Assembly (NCBI RefSeq): GCF_964199755.1
Contig: NC_133900.1
Span: 74,818,727-74,882,726 of the forward strand
Length of the DNA stretch: 64,000 bases
Direction: 5' to 3'
Source of the DNA: Larus michahellis
Taxonomy: Eukaryota > Chordata > Aves > Charadriiformes > Laridae
The position numbers were made by a program, and so were the translations under genes. Shown one piece after another: positions 13,927 through 28,900 of the stretch; position 1 is the stretch's first letter; each line of letters starts with the position of its first letter. The notes beneath the pieces are model-generated. The model ran no database searches. It had not been told where the DNA came from and saw only the letters and a program-made list of their open reading frames with translations.

Positions 13927-14725
13927 TCCACGTCTTACAGATGCGTGGAAAACACAGCTCTGCACACCAAAAGTTTTATAAGGATGTTGTAAGAAACTTT
14001 ATTCCAGTTTCTGTTATTACTAATCCCGCTGTAAAACTGCAAACCTGTGTGGAGCTTCTCTACAGCTACACTGAAGTGGTCAACAATAGAATTTAGCTCT
14101 ATCAGGTAGCCTCTTGGTTGACGGCTAAGCATTTGCGATGTCTAGTTTGCAATGTTGGGTGAAATCTGTATCTTCTGTTTCAACATCTTTGCTGTTCTGG
14201 AACATGACTTGACTATTTTTCCTAATATATGTGTGAAATGGAATCCAAAGGATAATGTTTCACTCTGGCTTATTTCAAATTTCATTACGGTATTAACCTC
14301 TTTATTTTAGCCTGCAGTGATTTGGCAAAAAATATCTATCGGTCTCACCTCTTGAACTATGTTTGATCCTGGTAGGTCTCTCCATGCATCCTGGGGCAAC
14401 CTGCAAACTCCAGGTTGTTGCCTCCTCTGCTGTTTCTGTATTTGTGGTGAGATGGAATGCACTGTTAGCACCAGGTGAAGGGTTTGCGGCTGGCTAAACT
14501 GATATAGGCAAAGAGTACGTTCACTTTGATAATGATCACTCTTTACAGTGGTGAATGCCACCAATGGCTTCCTTCTCAGCCAGCCCATCCTTCACATCTG
14601 AACCCTAACATTGTGCTCAGAGCAGTAGACACCTGCTGTGGCAAAGCAGACTGAGAGTGCCTCCCCCCAGTCATATAAGAATATGGGGAAGGGAACCATA
14701 CAGAAAAAAAAAGGGAAAAGCGATT

Positions 14726-14780
14726 ATAGAATCATAGGACTGTCTAGGTTGGAAGGGACCTTTCAGATCGAGTCCAGCCG
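14726..14780 (-). mobile_element. CR1 3'-end scrap
   Basis: The short stretch TAGAATCATAGGACTGTCTA followed by GGTTGGAAGGGACCTTTCAG is the extreme 3' end of a CR1 element in minus orientation. Only about 55 bp remain. Confidence 0.8.
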
Positions 14781-16474
14781 TAAATGGTTCTGGTCTGGTG
14801 TGCCCTGGGAAAAAGGATCCAGGAATATCCAGGTCTCCAGAGGGTTGGTGACCCCGAAGCCTGTGCCACAGAGGTGTCCCAGAGACAGCAAGGAGATGTG
14901 GCTACAATCTCTTTAGACTGAGGAAAGCTTGAAGCTCCTGGGTGACAACAGGGCAGCCAAATGAGTCATGCAGTGAGGGTCAGTGAACTTTAACAAGGCG
15001 GTGGAGAAATCTACTATTTGATAAAAAATTAATAAGTGAAGAGCAAAATTTTTCAGAACAGACAATTGAAATGTTCTGTTACCATATTTATATTTATATG
15101 TCTTGAAAATGGTTGTCCTATTTTTCTTCTTTAAAAATTTTTACTTGATTTTTAAATTGCACACAGACATTCGAGGCAAGTAACATCTCCAGAAACATGG
15201 TCTTCCATGTCATAAATTTAGTCATGTCTAATAAATGTTGTTCCAAGTCTGCTGAGTGTATTTAAATGAGGAATCTTATCATTTTCTCCTACCATACCTG
15301 AGTTTTCAATCAAGATGGAATTATATTTTTAGCATTTCTCCGTTTATCTGGTACACAGAACACAACCCAATCTAATTGAAAATGATTAATCTAACTCATA
15401 CCAAAAAATACAGAACAGAGACGTAGGTAAACATCATACTGCTTCTGGGAAAGTGCATTTCTGAAGTGGGAGCAATTCTAGTGGAGCCCACGTACAGTGA
15501 CTGTGAACCCTGCTCTTGGAAAACTTTCCTTGGTTTCTTTAAATGTACACTATAAATTTTATTTCTTTAAAATGCTTTAAAAATATGGATTTGTGATTTA
15601 TTTTCAGTCATCTCCTGTGTTTTAAATTTCTGTCTCCATCCTGCAGTTAAAAGCTTATGTTCTAATAACCTAGCAATAAATTTGGAAGTGCTTCAAGTTT
15701 TTAATTTGAGAGGAAATCTGCAGTGTAAGATGTGAAGTGTTTTTCAACCTAGTCCTTTGATAGTCTGATGTGTCATAAATCTTATAGCATGATAGCTATA
15801 AATTTAACACGCAGTTTGACAGCTATGTTTGATTTTGGTTCTTTAAACAATTCTGAAGGAATAACAAGAATCCATTTAGACGAGAGTAAGAAACTCCAGC
15901 CTTTTATTTACCTCACTTTTGAGAAAGTAAATTGTGTTTGCTAATGAATAACTTCAGGAAAATGAGCAGACTACAGGAACCTCACAGTTCTCTGACAGAA
16001 TTTTAAACCTCATTAGCAAAAGCCTTTCCCATTCCGGTAGTCACAGGTAAAAATCCCAGGCTTGGGAATCTTGTTGAAGAATCCCAATCCTGCAAAATGT
16101 AGTTCAATTCTGGCTGCTTTTTATTCTCTTCAGTTTTAGCTGTTCTCAATAACGTTGGCAAGGTCAGTGACGTGCTTTAGCCAGGTACAGCTCACCCACG
16201 CAGCTGTGTGTATATTCCACCAAGACGACTCACGGACTGCATGCAAAATTTGTTCCCTTGAGATGCTTCGGAGGCAATTAGCCCAGGTGGTGAAGTATTC
16301 TCTGAAGCCGCTTAAAATGCAATGACTCCGTTAAATGAAATAAAACGGGAGCCTCAGCAGCCTTGCCAGCTGTAAGAATGCAGGTACCTGCCATTCGGAA
16401 GCATGTTGTGTAACAACCAACACCGACGGGCGGCCTTAGTCTGGCTCCAGCTGAATTCAAAGCAAGTTGAATGG
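14781..16474. other. AT-rich intergenic DNA, unassigned
   Basis: No gene or recognised repeat. 15040-15900 is a low-complexity-poor AT-rich block with no interspersed-repeat ends, which makes it a candidate for conserved noncoding sequence, but conservation cannot be judged from one genome. It lies just beyond the proposed USP46 polyadenylation site. Confidence 0.4.
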
Positions 16475-19400
16475 AAGCAAGGTCAGCCAGGGAGTTTATT
16501 TTATGTAAAATATAAACATGTTAACAGGAGAAAATACTGTTTTCTTATGTTACAACCTTAATAACCAACATGAGATTTATCTTACATTTCTGCAGGTAGT
16601 GCAGGGTTTAATTACATGTACATGATTAAAAAGAGCAGATACTCAACTGTACACGTACACCGTGTATTGTACGATTTACTAGAAATTCAGTATTTTTATG
16701 TATCCCCAATTGTGTGCCTAATAATTTTACTACCTCTTACTCCATTTAAAAAGCTAGCGCAAAATATTTCAGTTGTTTTATTATGATTGTATCGTTTTGA
16801 CAAGGTAGAGAGGGACTATGTATTTACAAACAGATATACATATTCAAAGCCTCCGAAAAACCAAGCCTTTCTGTATTTCTTCCTCTTCTCTTTCTTTTTC
16901 CCCCTACCCCACACAAATATTTGAACAGCGTACGGTGACTTTACTCCTAAAGAGTCATGGATAAGTTATGGGGCTTGTGTTATCTTTTCTTTAACAAAAG
17001 CCACTGAAGCTAGAAAATTGTCTCCAGGGAAAGCGCTTGAACCTGCAACGTGGCTGCCCTGATGTGTTGAGATGACTAGGAAACAACTTAGAATGTGGAC
17101 ACAGTCTGCCGTGGGACATCTGCAAATATGAACACCTTTGCAAATACAAAGCTGATGTATAAGCTCAGCCTCTCCAAGGAATGTACACCTGTTAATGAGG
17201 TTCTGGCGAGCGGGGAGAGAGGGTTTGCAAACATTCATTAGCTGCTGTGGCAAGCAAGGTGTTTTGGTGAACTGCAAGGTGTCTTCGCAAAGGTCTCCTG
17301 CGACTTTGGAACCCCTAGGAGAAGGGTTAGGATTACCTAGAGGATGGAGCACCAGCTTCAGCGGGTACAAGCTGCGGTTTAGGAAGCTGTGTGACAGTCC
17401 AGCTCCTCCTACAGACCTACCGCGCTGTCACAGAACAGTCACTTACTCTGTAACATTCTTACATACAGCGAAGTTGCCACCCGCAACTGCCCTCATCAGA
17501 AGCTCTAGGCTGTTAAATTGACCGCTGCGAATGGCACACACAAGCTAATTTATTTTACATTGTGCAATAGTCCCAGTCTTGACAACAAAAAGAAGCAGAG
17601 TTAGTAAAGAATTACAGCAACTCTGAGACCGTGAATAAAGGGAGTTATGTGCGGTTTCATATAAAATCATTCAGGCAAGACCAGCAAGCAAATCTCCTAG
17701 GGGTAAAGAATCATTAGTGTGTAAAAAGGGGTGGGCTTAGCCCAGATGGCCCCATCAGGTGGGCACATACCTCCTGATAGGTGTTATTTGACCTTGTATG
17801 CAAAAGGAGGGTGTTAATCTGAATAAGCCTTGTGGACAGGTTCAAGCAATCTCTTTGAAGTAATGCATGTTAACTGGAAAGAAATTAAAAGGGTGTCTTC
17901 CCAAGGGCTATTTAAATACTAAGTGCCATGTTAAATTGAGAAGAAATGCCTCAGCAACAGAACTGATGCAACAGGAAAAAGCCCTGGTTTTTTTCATTGA
18001 TCAAAGAGAATACGAAGTCTAAAAAACTAATAACCTTTACAGTGACAACACAGAAACTCAGTGACTTTCTGATATGATACCACAGATGTTGGCCTCTAAG
18101 AAACATCCAGTGTCTTTGATAGATGGTGTGCGTTTTTTTTTACATGAGCACCGATCCTACTTCATTATCTCTTCCCTTTATACGAGCCCAAGTGGAGAGA
18201 AGGAGGATGCAAAAAGACTGCTCTCCTTGCTAGCACTCACGCAAGGGCCAAGAATAAATGCAGCTCTTGAGATTATTCATACTTGAGACCGTACAGAGGA
18301 CAGATAAAATGGCAAAGAGTGCAGTATCGGTATCATCAGATGATTGACAGCTCACTCTGTGTTTGGTAAAAAAGAATTCTCCTGTGAGAAATGGAGCTTT
18401 TCTAAATTATAATCATTGGTAACTGTGCCACGGATTAAAGTATTACAGCAATTCTCAGCTGGGTTAGCAGGTAGAGGGCAAAACAGGCAGTGAAACATGC
18501 ACTGTGAGTGCAACTCGTCAGGTACACACTCCTACGTGTAGCAGAGACATAGTAAATCCTTGTTATGTACGAACAAATCTGGGCTTCCCAAATTTACAGC
18601 CCAACTAGGGCTACAAGGCTAAAAATGGAAATTGGGTTGTAACTAGAGAGGTTGGATCACAAGCAAACAGCTGCAAAAGCAAAAAGACAAAGGCGAAATG
18701 TTAATCTGATTGGAATTTCACAAGATTGACATTGTTGCTTAAAGTGCTTGGGTTGATTACATTTTAAAAAAAAATAAAGTACGTAAAAATTAAAACAGAG
18801 AACTAATAGTATTAACTACATAAATTATTATACAAATACAATAACAGAGCAACAAATAAATTAAAACACACACTGATAAACGGTACCAGCAAAGAACAGG
18901 TCCACAGCCAAAACTCGTTACAATTTCCAGCACACGTTCAGCTGTAAGATGCTGCTCTCACTTGTCAGCCGCAAGCAGCAAAAGAAGAGACAAAACAAGA
19001 AGGGTTTGCTGCTGAGAGCATCACATCCCTGGCAGCTGGAAGCTGTCGGCTCAGGTCCCAGGTACACGAGGCTGTAGCAGATGGGGGAATGCAATGTAAT
19101 GTCTGAAGACAAAAGACAGGTTGTGGCAGCACTTTAGGACCCACCACGTAATGTAAATTTCAGTTTCGGCTTAGTTAGGTCTTTAATATATTTATTAAAC
19201 TTAATGCAAAGGAAACACCTACAGCTTTATTTTCTTTACTCCAACTGCTAAAGGAACAGGACTTTTAAGATGTAATCTAATGCTCTAATTTAACTGTAAA
19301 TTATTAAAATAAAATTGACAGGAGTAATTAGGGGACTTAATTTCAACAAGGTGTTATGCTTCACTGGTATGGTTTCTCCATCACTCCCCTCTTCTGCCTC

Positions 19401-22400
19401 CCTCTGCTACGTCCCAAAAATAGAAATTACATAAAATCCTGACAGCCTGTTCTGTGAAACATAAAAGTTGAGGTCTGAGCTCATCCTCTAAGATAACTGA
19501 TTCATCAGCACTGCAGTGCTTCATTGGCTTCGGTGGAAAAACAGCACAGGACAAAAATGTTCATTTTTATAAGGAAGAACACAGTAATGAGATTTTTAAA
19601 TGGACAAATGCATCTCAGCAACTGTGTGTGAAAGAAGTAGAAAACTTCAGATGTCATTGGGCCCAACATACTCATAACCCAACACCATAAGAATAGTCAT
19701 TTTAGGGAAGCACAGAATACTATTAGACATCTGTGCTACAATTTTGTTTTCTAGCTGCTGGCTGAAAAGCTTTTATTGTCCTAGATATTTTTCCATTCTT
19801 TCATAAGGGAGTGGAAATCTCTACATAAGCAAAGGGGAAAAGGATTATGTTTTATTTAATCAGCTGAAATACGTTACATCATATGACTGTTCCTATGAGG
19901 ATCCCAGTCCTGCAAAACCCGTGTGAATGTGCCTAATTTAACAGAGAAGGGAAGTTCTGCTGCCTAGACTGGCACTCTTCATCCAGCCATGATGGAACGC
20001 TTTTGCTGGACTGAAGTCAAGAAATTCAGCACACTGTAGATTAGATATAATTTATAGAATTGTGACTGCAATTTTAGGTTTTTAATTAAAAGAAAACTCT
20101 CCTTTGTTTAGCTGGTGTTACCATAAAGTGAGTATTCTACAATTTTTCAGAGTTGATGTCAGACCACTGATGTTGGGTTGGTGTGATACCAGTGCTGTGA
20201 TCTTCTCATCGGCTACCATGAATTTAAAATGGATTTTCATATTTTAGGAAAAGATTTGTTCTAGTAATTTTACTCTCATTAACATACTGCAATTATCTGT
20301 ATGTTTTTACAACCTAGAGCTGTCTTGCAGCTGAGGAAAACCAAAGATTATTATCCTGTACTTTAGCATTTAAATATTGATTCATAATCCTAACACAAAA
20401 AAATCAATTTTCAGGTAAGTCGATTGAAATATGGAAAACATTTCCTAAAACTGAACTGATTTAAAAATTATTTTTATGAAAAAATGATTTTCATATAAAC
20501 ATGAGCCCTAAACATACAAATGATACCTCAAGAATATCTTTTTTGTTGCTTGTTTTAAAATTGAAGAACGCCCTAAGAATGTTCAGCAGTAAACTGTGAA
20601 GTACAGACCTTTGGACCAGCATTGGTTAATGCTGATCTAGAAAGTGCCTTCATTCACGAGGAAACCGTACCCATTTTAAAAGGCAAATGATTATTATATT
20701 TTTATATAGAAATTCTGAATGCTTATAAATAAATCCATTAAAGAGTGATTTGCAGGTTTAGCTTTTCAGTGGAAAAGCTCCCGGGCCTCAGTGAGAGTTG
20801 AAGTCACCTGTAAGATGTCTGTCTTCTGTCTTAGAGACAGAACATTTCATTCTAACATCAATAAAAGAGCTGGAGCTACAGCCCAATTATGCTTGTCTTG
20901 AGCCTGCACACTAACCTTCGTTCATGTGAGTGATCTCTGCTTCACCTAAGTAAATACTCTAAGGTTACATTCTATGTCTGTTTTCTTGTACCGGTATTAT
21001 AACAGGATAAATCACAAATAATGTTTGATGAAAAGTCCACTTCTGTTTCTCATTCAGTTTAAAGTGCTACAGTTCCTTAGTTTACAAAATGGCCATTGAT
21101 AATCCAACTGAACTTCAATTGACGTTACACTAGAAGCTAGTACTTCATTTTCACCATTATTTAACAAAAGTTATTTCACATTCACAGTAGATTACAAAGA
21201 AAAAAAAGTTATCCTCTTTCCTACACAAGACTAAAATATAAGACTTAGCTGCACTCCAAAAGCCATTTCTTGAAATGGAGTGTCGGCCATAAAGTGGCAG
21301 GCAGGCTTCTTAAAGAAAAGAAGGACCAAAAGCAACATTGTCTAATAAATACTTAACAAGAGTGAATGAAATACAACGGGTAGAAATAAATTTTGTAAGA
21401 TGAGAATATTTCCTTGTAAATACTAGAACCAACTGTCAGCCCCCCTGAAGACAATGAGAGTGGTTTTGACATTGACTTCATTGAAATAGGAATTAGGCTA
21501 CTGAAGCACAAGAATTTTATGATGGAGTGAAACTGTCAAACCAAGCAAGGTAGTTACCCAGCGTTACCACTGCCTCAACCTGCTATCAATCCCTTCTCAT
21601 ACCCTATCGATACTTTCTTCTACATTCATTCTTTGCCAAATCCCAATATGTGAGCTCAGCAGTTTTATTTGCCAGTGCCTGGCTAGTGCCAGCCAAATTC
21701 ACCCAGTAAAATCACAAACTAAGCCTTTTGATGTTTTTAAAATCAGATACTCCAGAGCCCTATCTTTTTCTGTGGTGACCCAAATGCTGTCAAACATGGC
21801 CAAAATGTTAGAGATGATCTATATGTGACAGTGGGTGTAAACCAATGGTTGTTATGTACTATGTTATGTTGCTAAGAAGTGGACTCTGTCTTGAGAAATG
21901 AAAATGGGACCTACAGATATTCAGAAAATTGCAGGATCAAGCCATGTCTTACGCATTGTAGGAACAACGCTTATTAAAATGGACTGTGTAATTTCAGTCC
22001 TGATGGATATGTTTATACACGAGCAGTGTTGCAATCTGCAAACTCAATTAAGTAAACAACGTATGATATCTTTTTAACAGAAAGATAAGCTCAACCTCTA
22101 GAAATGTAATTTATCTCTTTGTCATGTGTGTCATCTCGCTCCCTTTATTCCAGTGCTCTGTAAATTCTGAAATCTCACCTCATCTGTACTATCTCATGAT
22201 AAACAAAGTGACTGGACATACAGAATTACTTAGATCCACCATAATTTAATCCCCTCTATGTGAATTTCAGGCCTGAGGTTATGCACTGAAAGTTTTTAAC
22301 AACCCAAAATTTAAATGATTTTGGAAGAATATCTTCTTTTGCAGCAGAGAGTAGCACGTAAAAAAATCCCCTATACAACCACAATTCCAATCATCATGAA

Positions 22401-22874
22401 ATAGATTTTTTTCCCTTACACTTAAAATGAGTAAGTATACGTCAGGACGTATTTAAAGGAATGCTTTGTAAATCAACACACCCCAAAGCCATTTAGAAAG
22501 TTTTAAACAATTTTGCCCTAAATGCAATGAACACTTCCATATAAAATACTACTCTAGCTGGATTGGGTTTAACAGTTGACATCCAAATCTTATTATCTGT
22601 AAATGTTAGTCCATATAAATTCCACTAAAATCTGACTGCAATTAATTCTTCAATCAGACTTAAAAACTACAAACAACCCCCCCTTCCCCAAAACAGAGTT
22701 CTGTATGTCAAAAATGGACGGTTATAGTCAATGTCACATAGATCATTTAATAGGAGACAGAGTGTTTCGTTGTTCAACCATACAAGATGTTGTCAGTGTA
22801 AAAGTCAGTTAAGGGGGGCCATCACCTTCTTTTGCGTGCAGCATCATTGTGCGCAATTGTCACAGTTTGCCAAG
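16475..22874 (-). other. USP46: Probable USP46 3'UTR
   Basis: This is the stretch directly after the USP46 stop codon. From about 19.15 kb onward it has no ORF of 60 codons or more on either strand. Several minus-strand AATAAA signals occur (plus-strand TTTATT at 22144, 21664, 19851, 19191 and 16495). The most distal, at 16495-16500, follows an AT-rich block with several UGUA-type motifs (16600-16680), which are typical of CFIm-enhanced poly(A) sites, so I place the distal end near 16475. A UTR of about 6.4 kb agrees with the very long human USP46 3'UTR. The exact end is inferred; a nearer poly(A) site may dominate. Confidence 0.42.
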
Positions 22875-22976
22875 TCACTCTCTTGACTGATAGAATAAAA
22901 TATAGCCAGACTCAGAATTTTTTGATATATCAGAGGTCAGACCATAGAATTCTTCAATAGCTTGAGCATCTATTTT
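22875..22976 (-). CDS. USP46: USP46 coding exon 9 (stop codon)
   Basis: 102 nt including the TGA stop. Encodes [20 protein letters not shown] and ends in LFYQSRE, the C terminus typical of USP46 rather than USP12. Confidence 0.97.
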   Translation of the reverse strand, partial: KIDAQAIEEFYGLTSDISKNSESGYILFYQSRE

Positions 22977-25900
22977 CTGCAAAATAAATAAAAAATTTTA
23001 ATGTGCTGTTAGGTAAAAGAAATACCAAACATGGATTAAATGACTGTATAAACACAAAAGACAAACTCAGTTATTTGTTTCAGGGTAGCAATTAGCAAAT
23101 CCTGTTTGCAATTTAAGCAGTGAAAGGATAATGTTCAGGAGCTAAGCCCTACTGGTCTCGCTCATGGAAGTCAATAGGAATGTTCATCTTAGTGAACCTA
23201 ACTGAATTCGGCTTTTTCCGATAAGAGGGAGACTCCTTGGAATACAGTGGTGAACACGGTTAAAACACATATGTGACCCCATCATTCCAAGATTCCCAAA
23301 AACCCTTTTGAAGACATGCCCCATTCAGTGTCCCAGTGCTTACTTTCCTCCTTTGGATTTACTGCTGGGAAACCAGACTCAAGACCTCAATTTTGCCAAG
23401 GTGCCGCAATGACATAGAAGATTTGCTTAGGAATGAATTGCAGAATGCTTAGACAGAATCTGTAATAACTTTCAGCCAGATCCTACTCTAATTTACATTC
23501 AGACAAACCCAGATCGACTACAGAATCCAGACTTTCTTGTAACTTTCCAATTGTTCAAAAATTAAAATTCAACAGCAACGCTAGCTTTCCCAAGACCAAT
23601 TTTGCCAAGTGATATTGCCAAGGTTTGCAACATAGTTCCTGGATATTTTAGGGTTTAATGAATTAAATTGATTTTATTAGATATAGAAAACATTCCAAAT
23701 TAAACCCTTGAAGTCTGATATTAAAAATGTCTGAAATAAAACACCCCCTCTGACATTGACAGAGTAAGAACTACAGGACTAAAAATTTTGGTTGCAATCT
23801 TACTTTTTAACAGAGTTGAGCTAAATGTCACATTACAACCAAACTGTGGCTTTGCAGACTAATAATCTATACCTAGATCTGGATCAGAATTTTAACCCCA
23901 AGTAGATACGAGAACATAAACACAAAAAGTTGTGCTCAAGACCTTCAGTATACTGACCTCTACAATGTCATCATCAAACAAGAGCCAAAATCCATGACTT
24001 TTCACGATAGTAATATAATGCCCCCGATTTGGTCCACTAGAAAATGAAACAAAAACACAACCCGCAAAATATTAGAAGATACTATTGAGTGTATTTTGAT
24101 GAGTCACATTTCTATATGCAAGCAGACTGAATTATAACTAAATGTTATGAAAAACATAGTAAACCCACCCCTGAAGGTACAACAGACATTTACTCCTTTC
24201 CCCTTTTTACAGACTTGTTGCAAAGATTTCATCAACTGAAAGCTAAATGTCTTGTTTTCATGTGTGCCATGACCATTTGCAAATTAACCTATAGAACACT
24301 TAACATATTGAACATGCTCATGGCATGACTATTGCAAATACTTTAAAAACATTATGAGCTGAATTTAACGGGGCAAATTGTTTGGTATCCACCCTGAATA
24401 TTTAGGTACGTACAGTCTTTGAGAAGAGGGAGAACAAGTCATATTCCTAGAAAGGCAAGGATTTTTCTGTTTGTTTCATATTTGACAATACCCCATATGT
24501 GAGAAGCTTTATTAAAGCTATCATTTTCATTGCCTTGACAGGAGACCAAGGTGATCTGTTGTAAGGCCTACATGCTAGCGGAGTCTAGCATTCACAGTGT
24601 CCTGGCTCCAAGCTCTCTCAGTGGGCCGATGAGGAAGGAGACAGCTCCATTAATTTAAGCCAATCTTGTGAATTTGGAGGCCTGAGATGTTATTTTTTAA
24701 CCAAGTACAGATTTCCTATGAGTGGGGATGGATAAGAGGTTCAGGCCAAGACACAGGCAAGTTGGTGCAGCTGGAGGCTTTATGTCCTCCCTCCCACTCT
24801 CCCCACATTTTGTCAGGCACGCCTCTGCCCTTGGCAAATGTCTGGCAATAGCTCAAGATATACATGAAAGTATCTTACCTTCCACAGTGAACAACAACAG
24901 CTACCAAGTCGTACATCCGATCTAAGTTGACAGCATCGCCAGATGTGTTGAAGAGACGTAACTCCAGAGGAAATACTACACGGTACGATAGCTTAGTATA
25001 CCTGTGCAATTGCTCCATATACTTGAATCTCTTGAGGTGTAAGGCAAGAATCATTGGCAGTTTTTTTACTCTCATCCTGTGAAACCATTAGAGCACACAT
25101 GGTAAAGACTTGACCAGTTCAAAGACATTCTGTCTTTCCTTAATGACTAACCATTTGCATTATAAAAGCACTTTGTGAGTCACCGTAGTCAACTAGCAGT
25201 AGCTTCTAGACTAAGATGCATGTAATAGATTTCAATCTATCTGTAGGTTCTCTGGCCCACACAGAGGATGCGGCTGGGGTGTAAGCCTTCTAGGTATCTA
25301 AACACAATAAATACCAAGAAGTTTGTCAAAGCCCAGGAAGGACATGGTGAAATAGCCTGCTCTTTGCTTACCTTTTCTGTGCCTCTTGTTTACTGCAGCA
25401 AGTTTCACAGTAGTATTTCTGTTCACTACATAATGTCTCTGTGTTACTGAAGTCTCTGCAAGTAAATACAATTGTCAGTTCTTAAAGGATCTTAACACTT
25501 TTGCCCCACTTGGGCTGATGAACTGGAACCCGAAAAAGACATACAGGATGAAATCCTCTCTCCACTGAGTCCTGTTTTCTAAAACACCTAAAGCAACCGC
25601 ACAGGGTTTGCAAAAGGACTTAAGGTATCTGGCTGCTATGACAGCCCTGTATTAGGAGGTAAGGACTCCATATGATACAGGTCAGGTGTCTCAAAATAGG
25701 ACTTATATCCTTGTCTCTTACATGTCAAGAGGTTGCCTAGACTTGGGTGTATTCACTCAATCCATCCAGTCCCTTTTAAATTATTTGCAGAAAGGAACAG
25801 CTTCAAGTGCACTTGTATCATCCCCAAATAACTCACATTTGTGCTGTTCTTCTGTAAGATAGGTTTGAATCCTCTTACACGGAAGAAATAAATTGAACTC

Positions 25901-28900
25901 AGTTTTCTGCATCCTCTGACTTCTTGAACTGTCATCCAGCAGTTATTTGATTATACCTTCTTGTTGTCAAAAAAGGAAAGTGTCAGCTAGTATAAAAGAT
26001 TTTGTAAATCCTGATCAAGTAAATACGCTTGGAAATGTTTCTGGACTGAGCTTTTGAAGTGAGAGGCAGAGGAAGGCTGGTTTGATAATGTCTCTCAATT
26101 CACATAAAAGATTTGTCAGAAGTCACAGTGCTGATATGCTTTGGAACAGAATTTTAGGCACCTAAAAACTTAACTGTAAAAAAAATTACAGTAATTTTTT
26201 GCCACCTCTAGTGTCACATTGCAGCTGAGCAGGTGTTTTCAGAACTGTAAATGCAGACATAAGCACCTATCTTCCACTTGAACACGGAGGTTTTCTTGTG
26301 AGTTTGGGCCTTAAATAGATATATCTGAAGTATAGAACTCTTCTGTTGAACACCCACATTGTACCTAATAGACCTCTGAACTCCAGACAAATTCTGACCC
26401 ATTTGGACCAAATAAACTCCATTCTACCATTGCAGTTCACGCACACAGAGGCTGAAGCTGCACTGTCTGCAAGTTCAGCCTGCTCTCACAGTAGGCAGCA
26501 CCAGAATCATCTGACAAAGGCAAAGGAAGGATTCTGGACAATTATTTCTTCCTGGTATCATCACCACAGGGGTAGATGGGAGAGTTGAAGATGACATAGA
26601 TTGCCAGGGCAATTGCCAGGTATTAGAACTAATTTACGTAACTTCATAAAGGGGGAGGATTTTCCATTTTCAAGTTTTAAGTTCTTTAAGGTTGACAAAG
26701 CGTGACAGAGAGGCACTTCATATGGATGAGTAATATTTATACTAATTGAGAATGCTTTTACTCGAGTTTTTTCTTTAAATAATTTGATCAGAAAGTTCTG
26801 AAATTTAGGACAAAGTACATCTCTTGAAAGGTAAGTTGCAACAAAACTTTCATCATAAGTATAATTTTTAAACTAAAATAAAAATAAAGCATGATCACTG
26901 GAAGGTATTTGCTTCAGTGGTAAACATGGACCTCAAATATCTGATTTCACATTTGAATTTAAAGACAAAATGAACTGAATTCAGCCAATTCCTCCAAAAA
27001 ACACGGTAACCTTTCAGGGAATCATAAGTGAAGAGACGAAACATTGGAAGAGATTAGAGACAGGTTATATGTGCGGGGAACAAAATGCTACAAGATTCAG
27101 TAGAATGTCCTTGTGTAGGTTTTAGGTCTTCTGTTAAGGAAAGAGTCTGATGTTTATTTTCAAAGCCTAAAGTCTCAACTCAAAAAAAAAACCAAACCCA
27201 CAAATAAACTTGTGGAATTTATTAGTTTTCTTCCCACCTCAAAGTGAAGCAATGGAAAGAATATTTTTCTAATATAAAGAAACATGTATAGATGGTAGAA
27301 ATTTGATAGATATCAGTTTGTTCTATGCCAAGCCTCCCATGAAAATGAATTAATCTCACAGAGTTTCTGAATTCCTCCTAAAATGTAGTAATTATTCTGA
27401 AAGCAATAATATCTAACATTTCAAATGATAAGTTGACTGGTATGGGAATTATGTCTGTGAAAGCCAGAGAAATATGCAAATACTTGATAAGCTGAGGGGC
27501 ATTCCCTTACGTGTCCCTTAGTGTTTGTTCTGTTGTTCCTTTGTCTTCTACTTCCACCTGACAGGCTGTTACCCTGTTCTACCAAAGCACGGAATGTAGA
27601 GGTGCTCCTAATTAACTTATTCAGCACATACTAATTCCTTTTTCTGTACCCGGAACAGAACCGGTGGCATAATTATAAGCAATAACTCTTCCCTTGGGGG
27701 AAGGGAGGTACGTGGTTGAGAATGAGATGCTTTTGCTGCCCTTTACAACTGCAACTTCAGTAGCTGTTTCATCACTTGAGAATTTTCAGCATGGCACTTG
27801 TAATAGATGTTGAACAGTTAAAAACAACAGATCATTGACTGGAGTTCACGCAAAGTCTGAATGTACAAGAGCTATAGGCTTGAGGGACTTTTCTCTATAC
27901 CTGCAGAGCTAGTTTCAAGACATTTCTAACTCTTTCCCGTTCCATTAACAGGCCAATCAGCATTCTGTTTATACGGCACTTTAACAGGAGAATGGAATTT
28001 TTTTATCTTGCAGAGTTTTTCTTTAATTTGCCTTTTCGATGCAGTAGCACTTAAAGCTGTAAAGACACAGCAAAGCACTTATTAAAAAAAAAAAAGGAAA
28101 CAGCAAAGTTTACAAAAAGAGTAACAACTTACGTGGCCGTTCCTATTAACAGAAACCACAAAAGCACTTACACTTTGTTTAATAATGCATAATTGTGCAC
28201 CACAGAGCAACAAGAGGAAATCCATATTCTAACTGGATATATGTTTTCTAAACAGAAGTAGACATGCTGCTAGTGTAAAAGACAATCAGAATAGACGATA
28301 GGTGATGACTCTCTTCCTGTATAATCTGTAAACAGCAACCTGCACCTCCCACTCCAAGAAAAGAGAAACTGGGGTTTTGCTTCCCTTTATTTCCAAAAAG
28401 AACAATGGGTGGGCTTCAAAATGCACGTCAAAATGCTGGACTAAAGGCAGATCCTGTACTGGGATGTATAAATAAACTTTTAGAGCATCCATTCTTCACA
28501 GGGTTGTGTAGATCTCTGCTGGAATACTGCGCCTAATTTTAGGCAACTGCACTTCAAGAAAAATAGAATTCGAGAGAGAGGTTCAATCGGAGAGAAGGCT
28601 GAAGAGTAAAGAACATGAGCAGAGATGTAGAGAAGATAGCCTGTGAGGGAAAGGTTGAATGACCTTAGGCTGTTCAACTTAATAAGAAAGTGATGATGTT
28701 CTTCCTGTATGTAAACAGCTGCTGTAAGAGGAAGGGGAGCAACCCCTGGTTTATGTCCAGAGTACACAGAGCAGGTAGAAATGGGCTTCAACTGAAACAA
28801 GGAAGATTCAAGTTACACGGTGGGGAAAACTTGTTAGTAGTAAGAACAGGAAGGACTGGGATGGGCAATCAAGCTACTACTGCAAAAAGATCTTTTGGAA

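Noticed and set aside
13472..13981. 169-codon plus-strand ORF
   Set aside because: Antisense shadow of the minus-strand CR1 copy.
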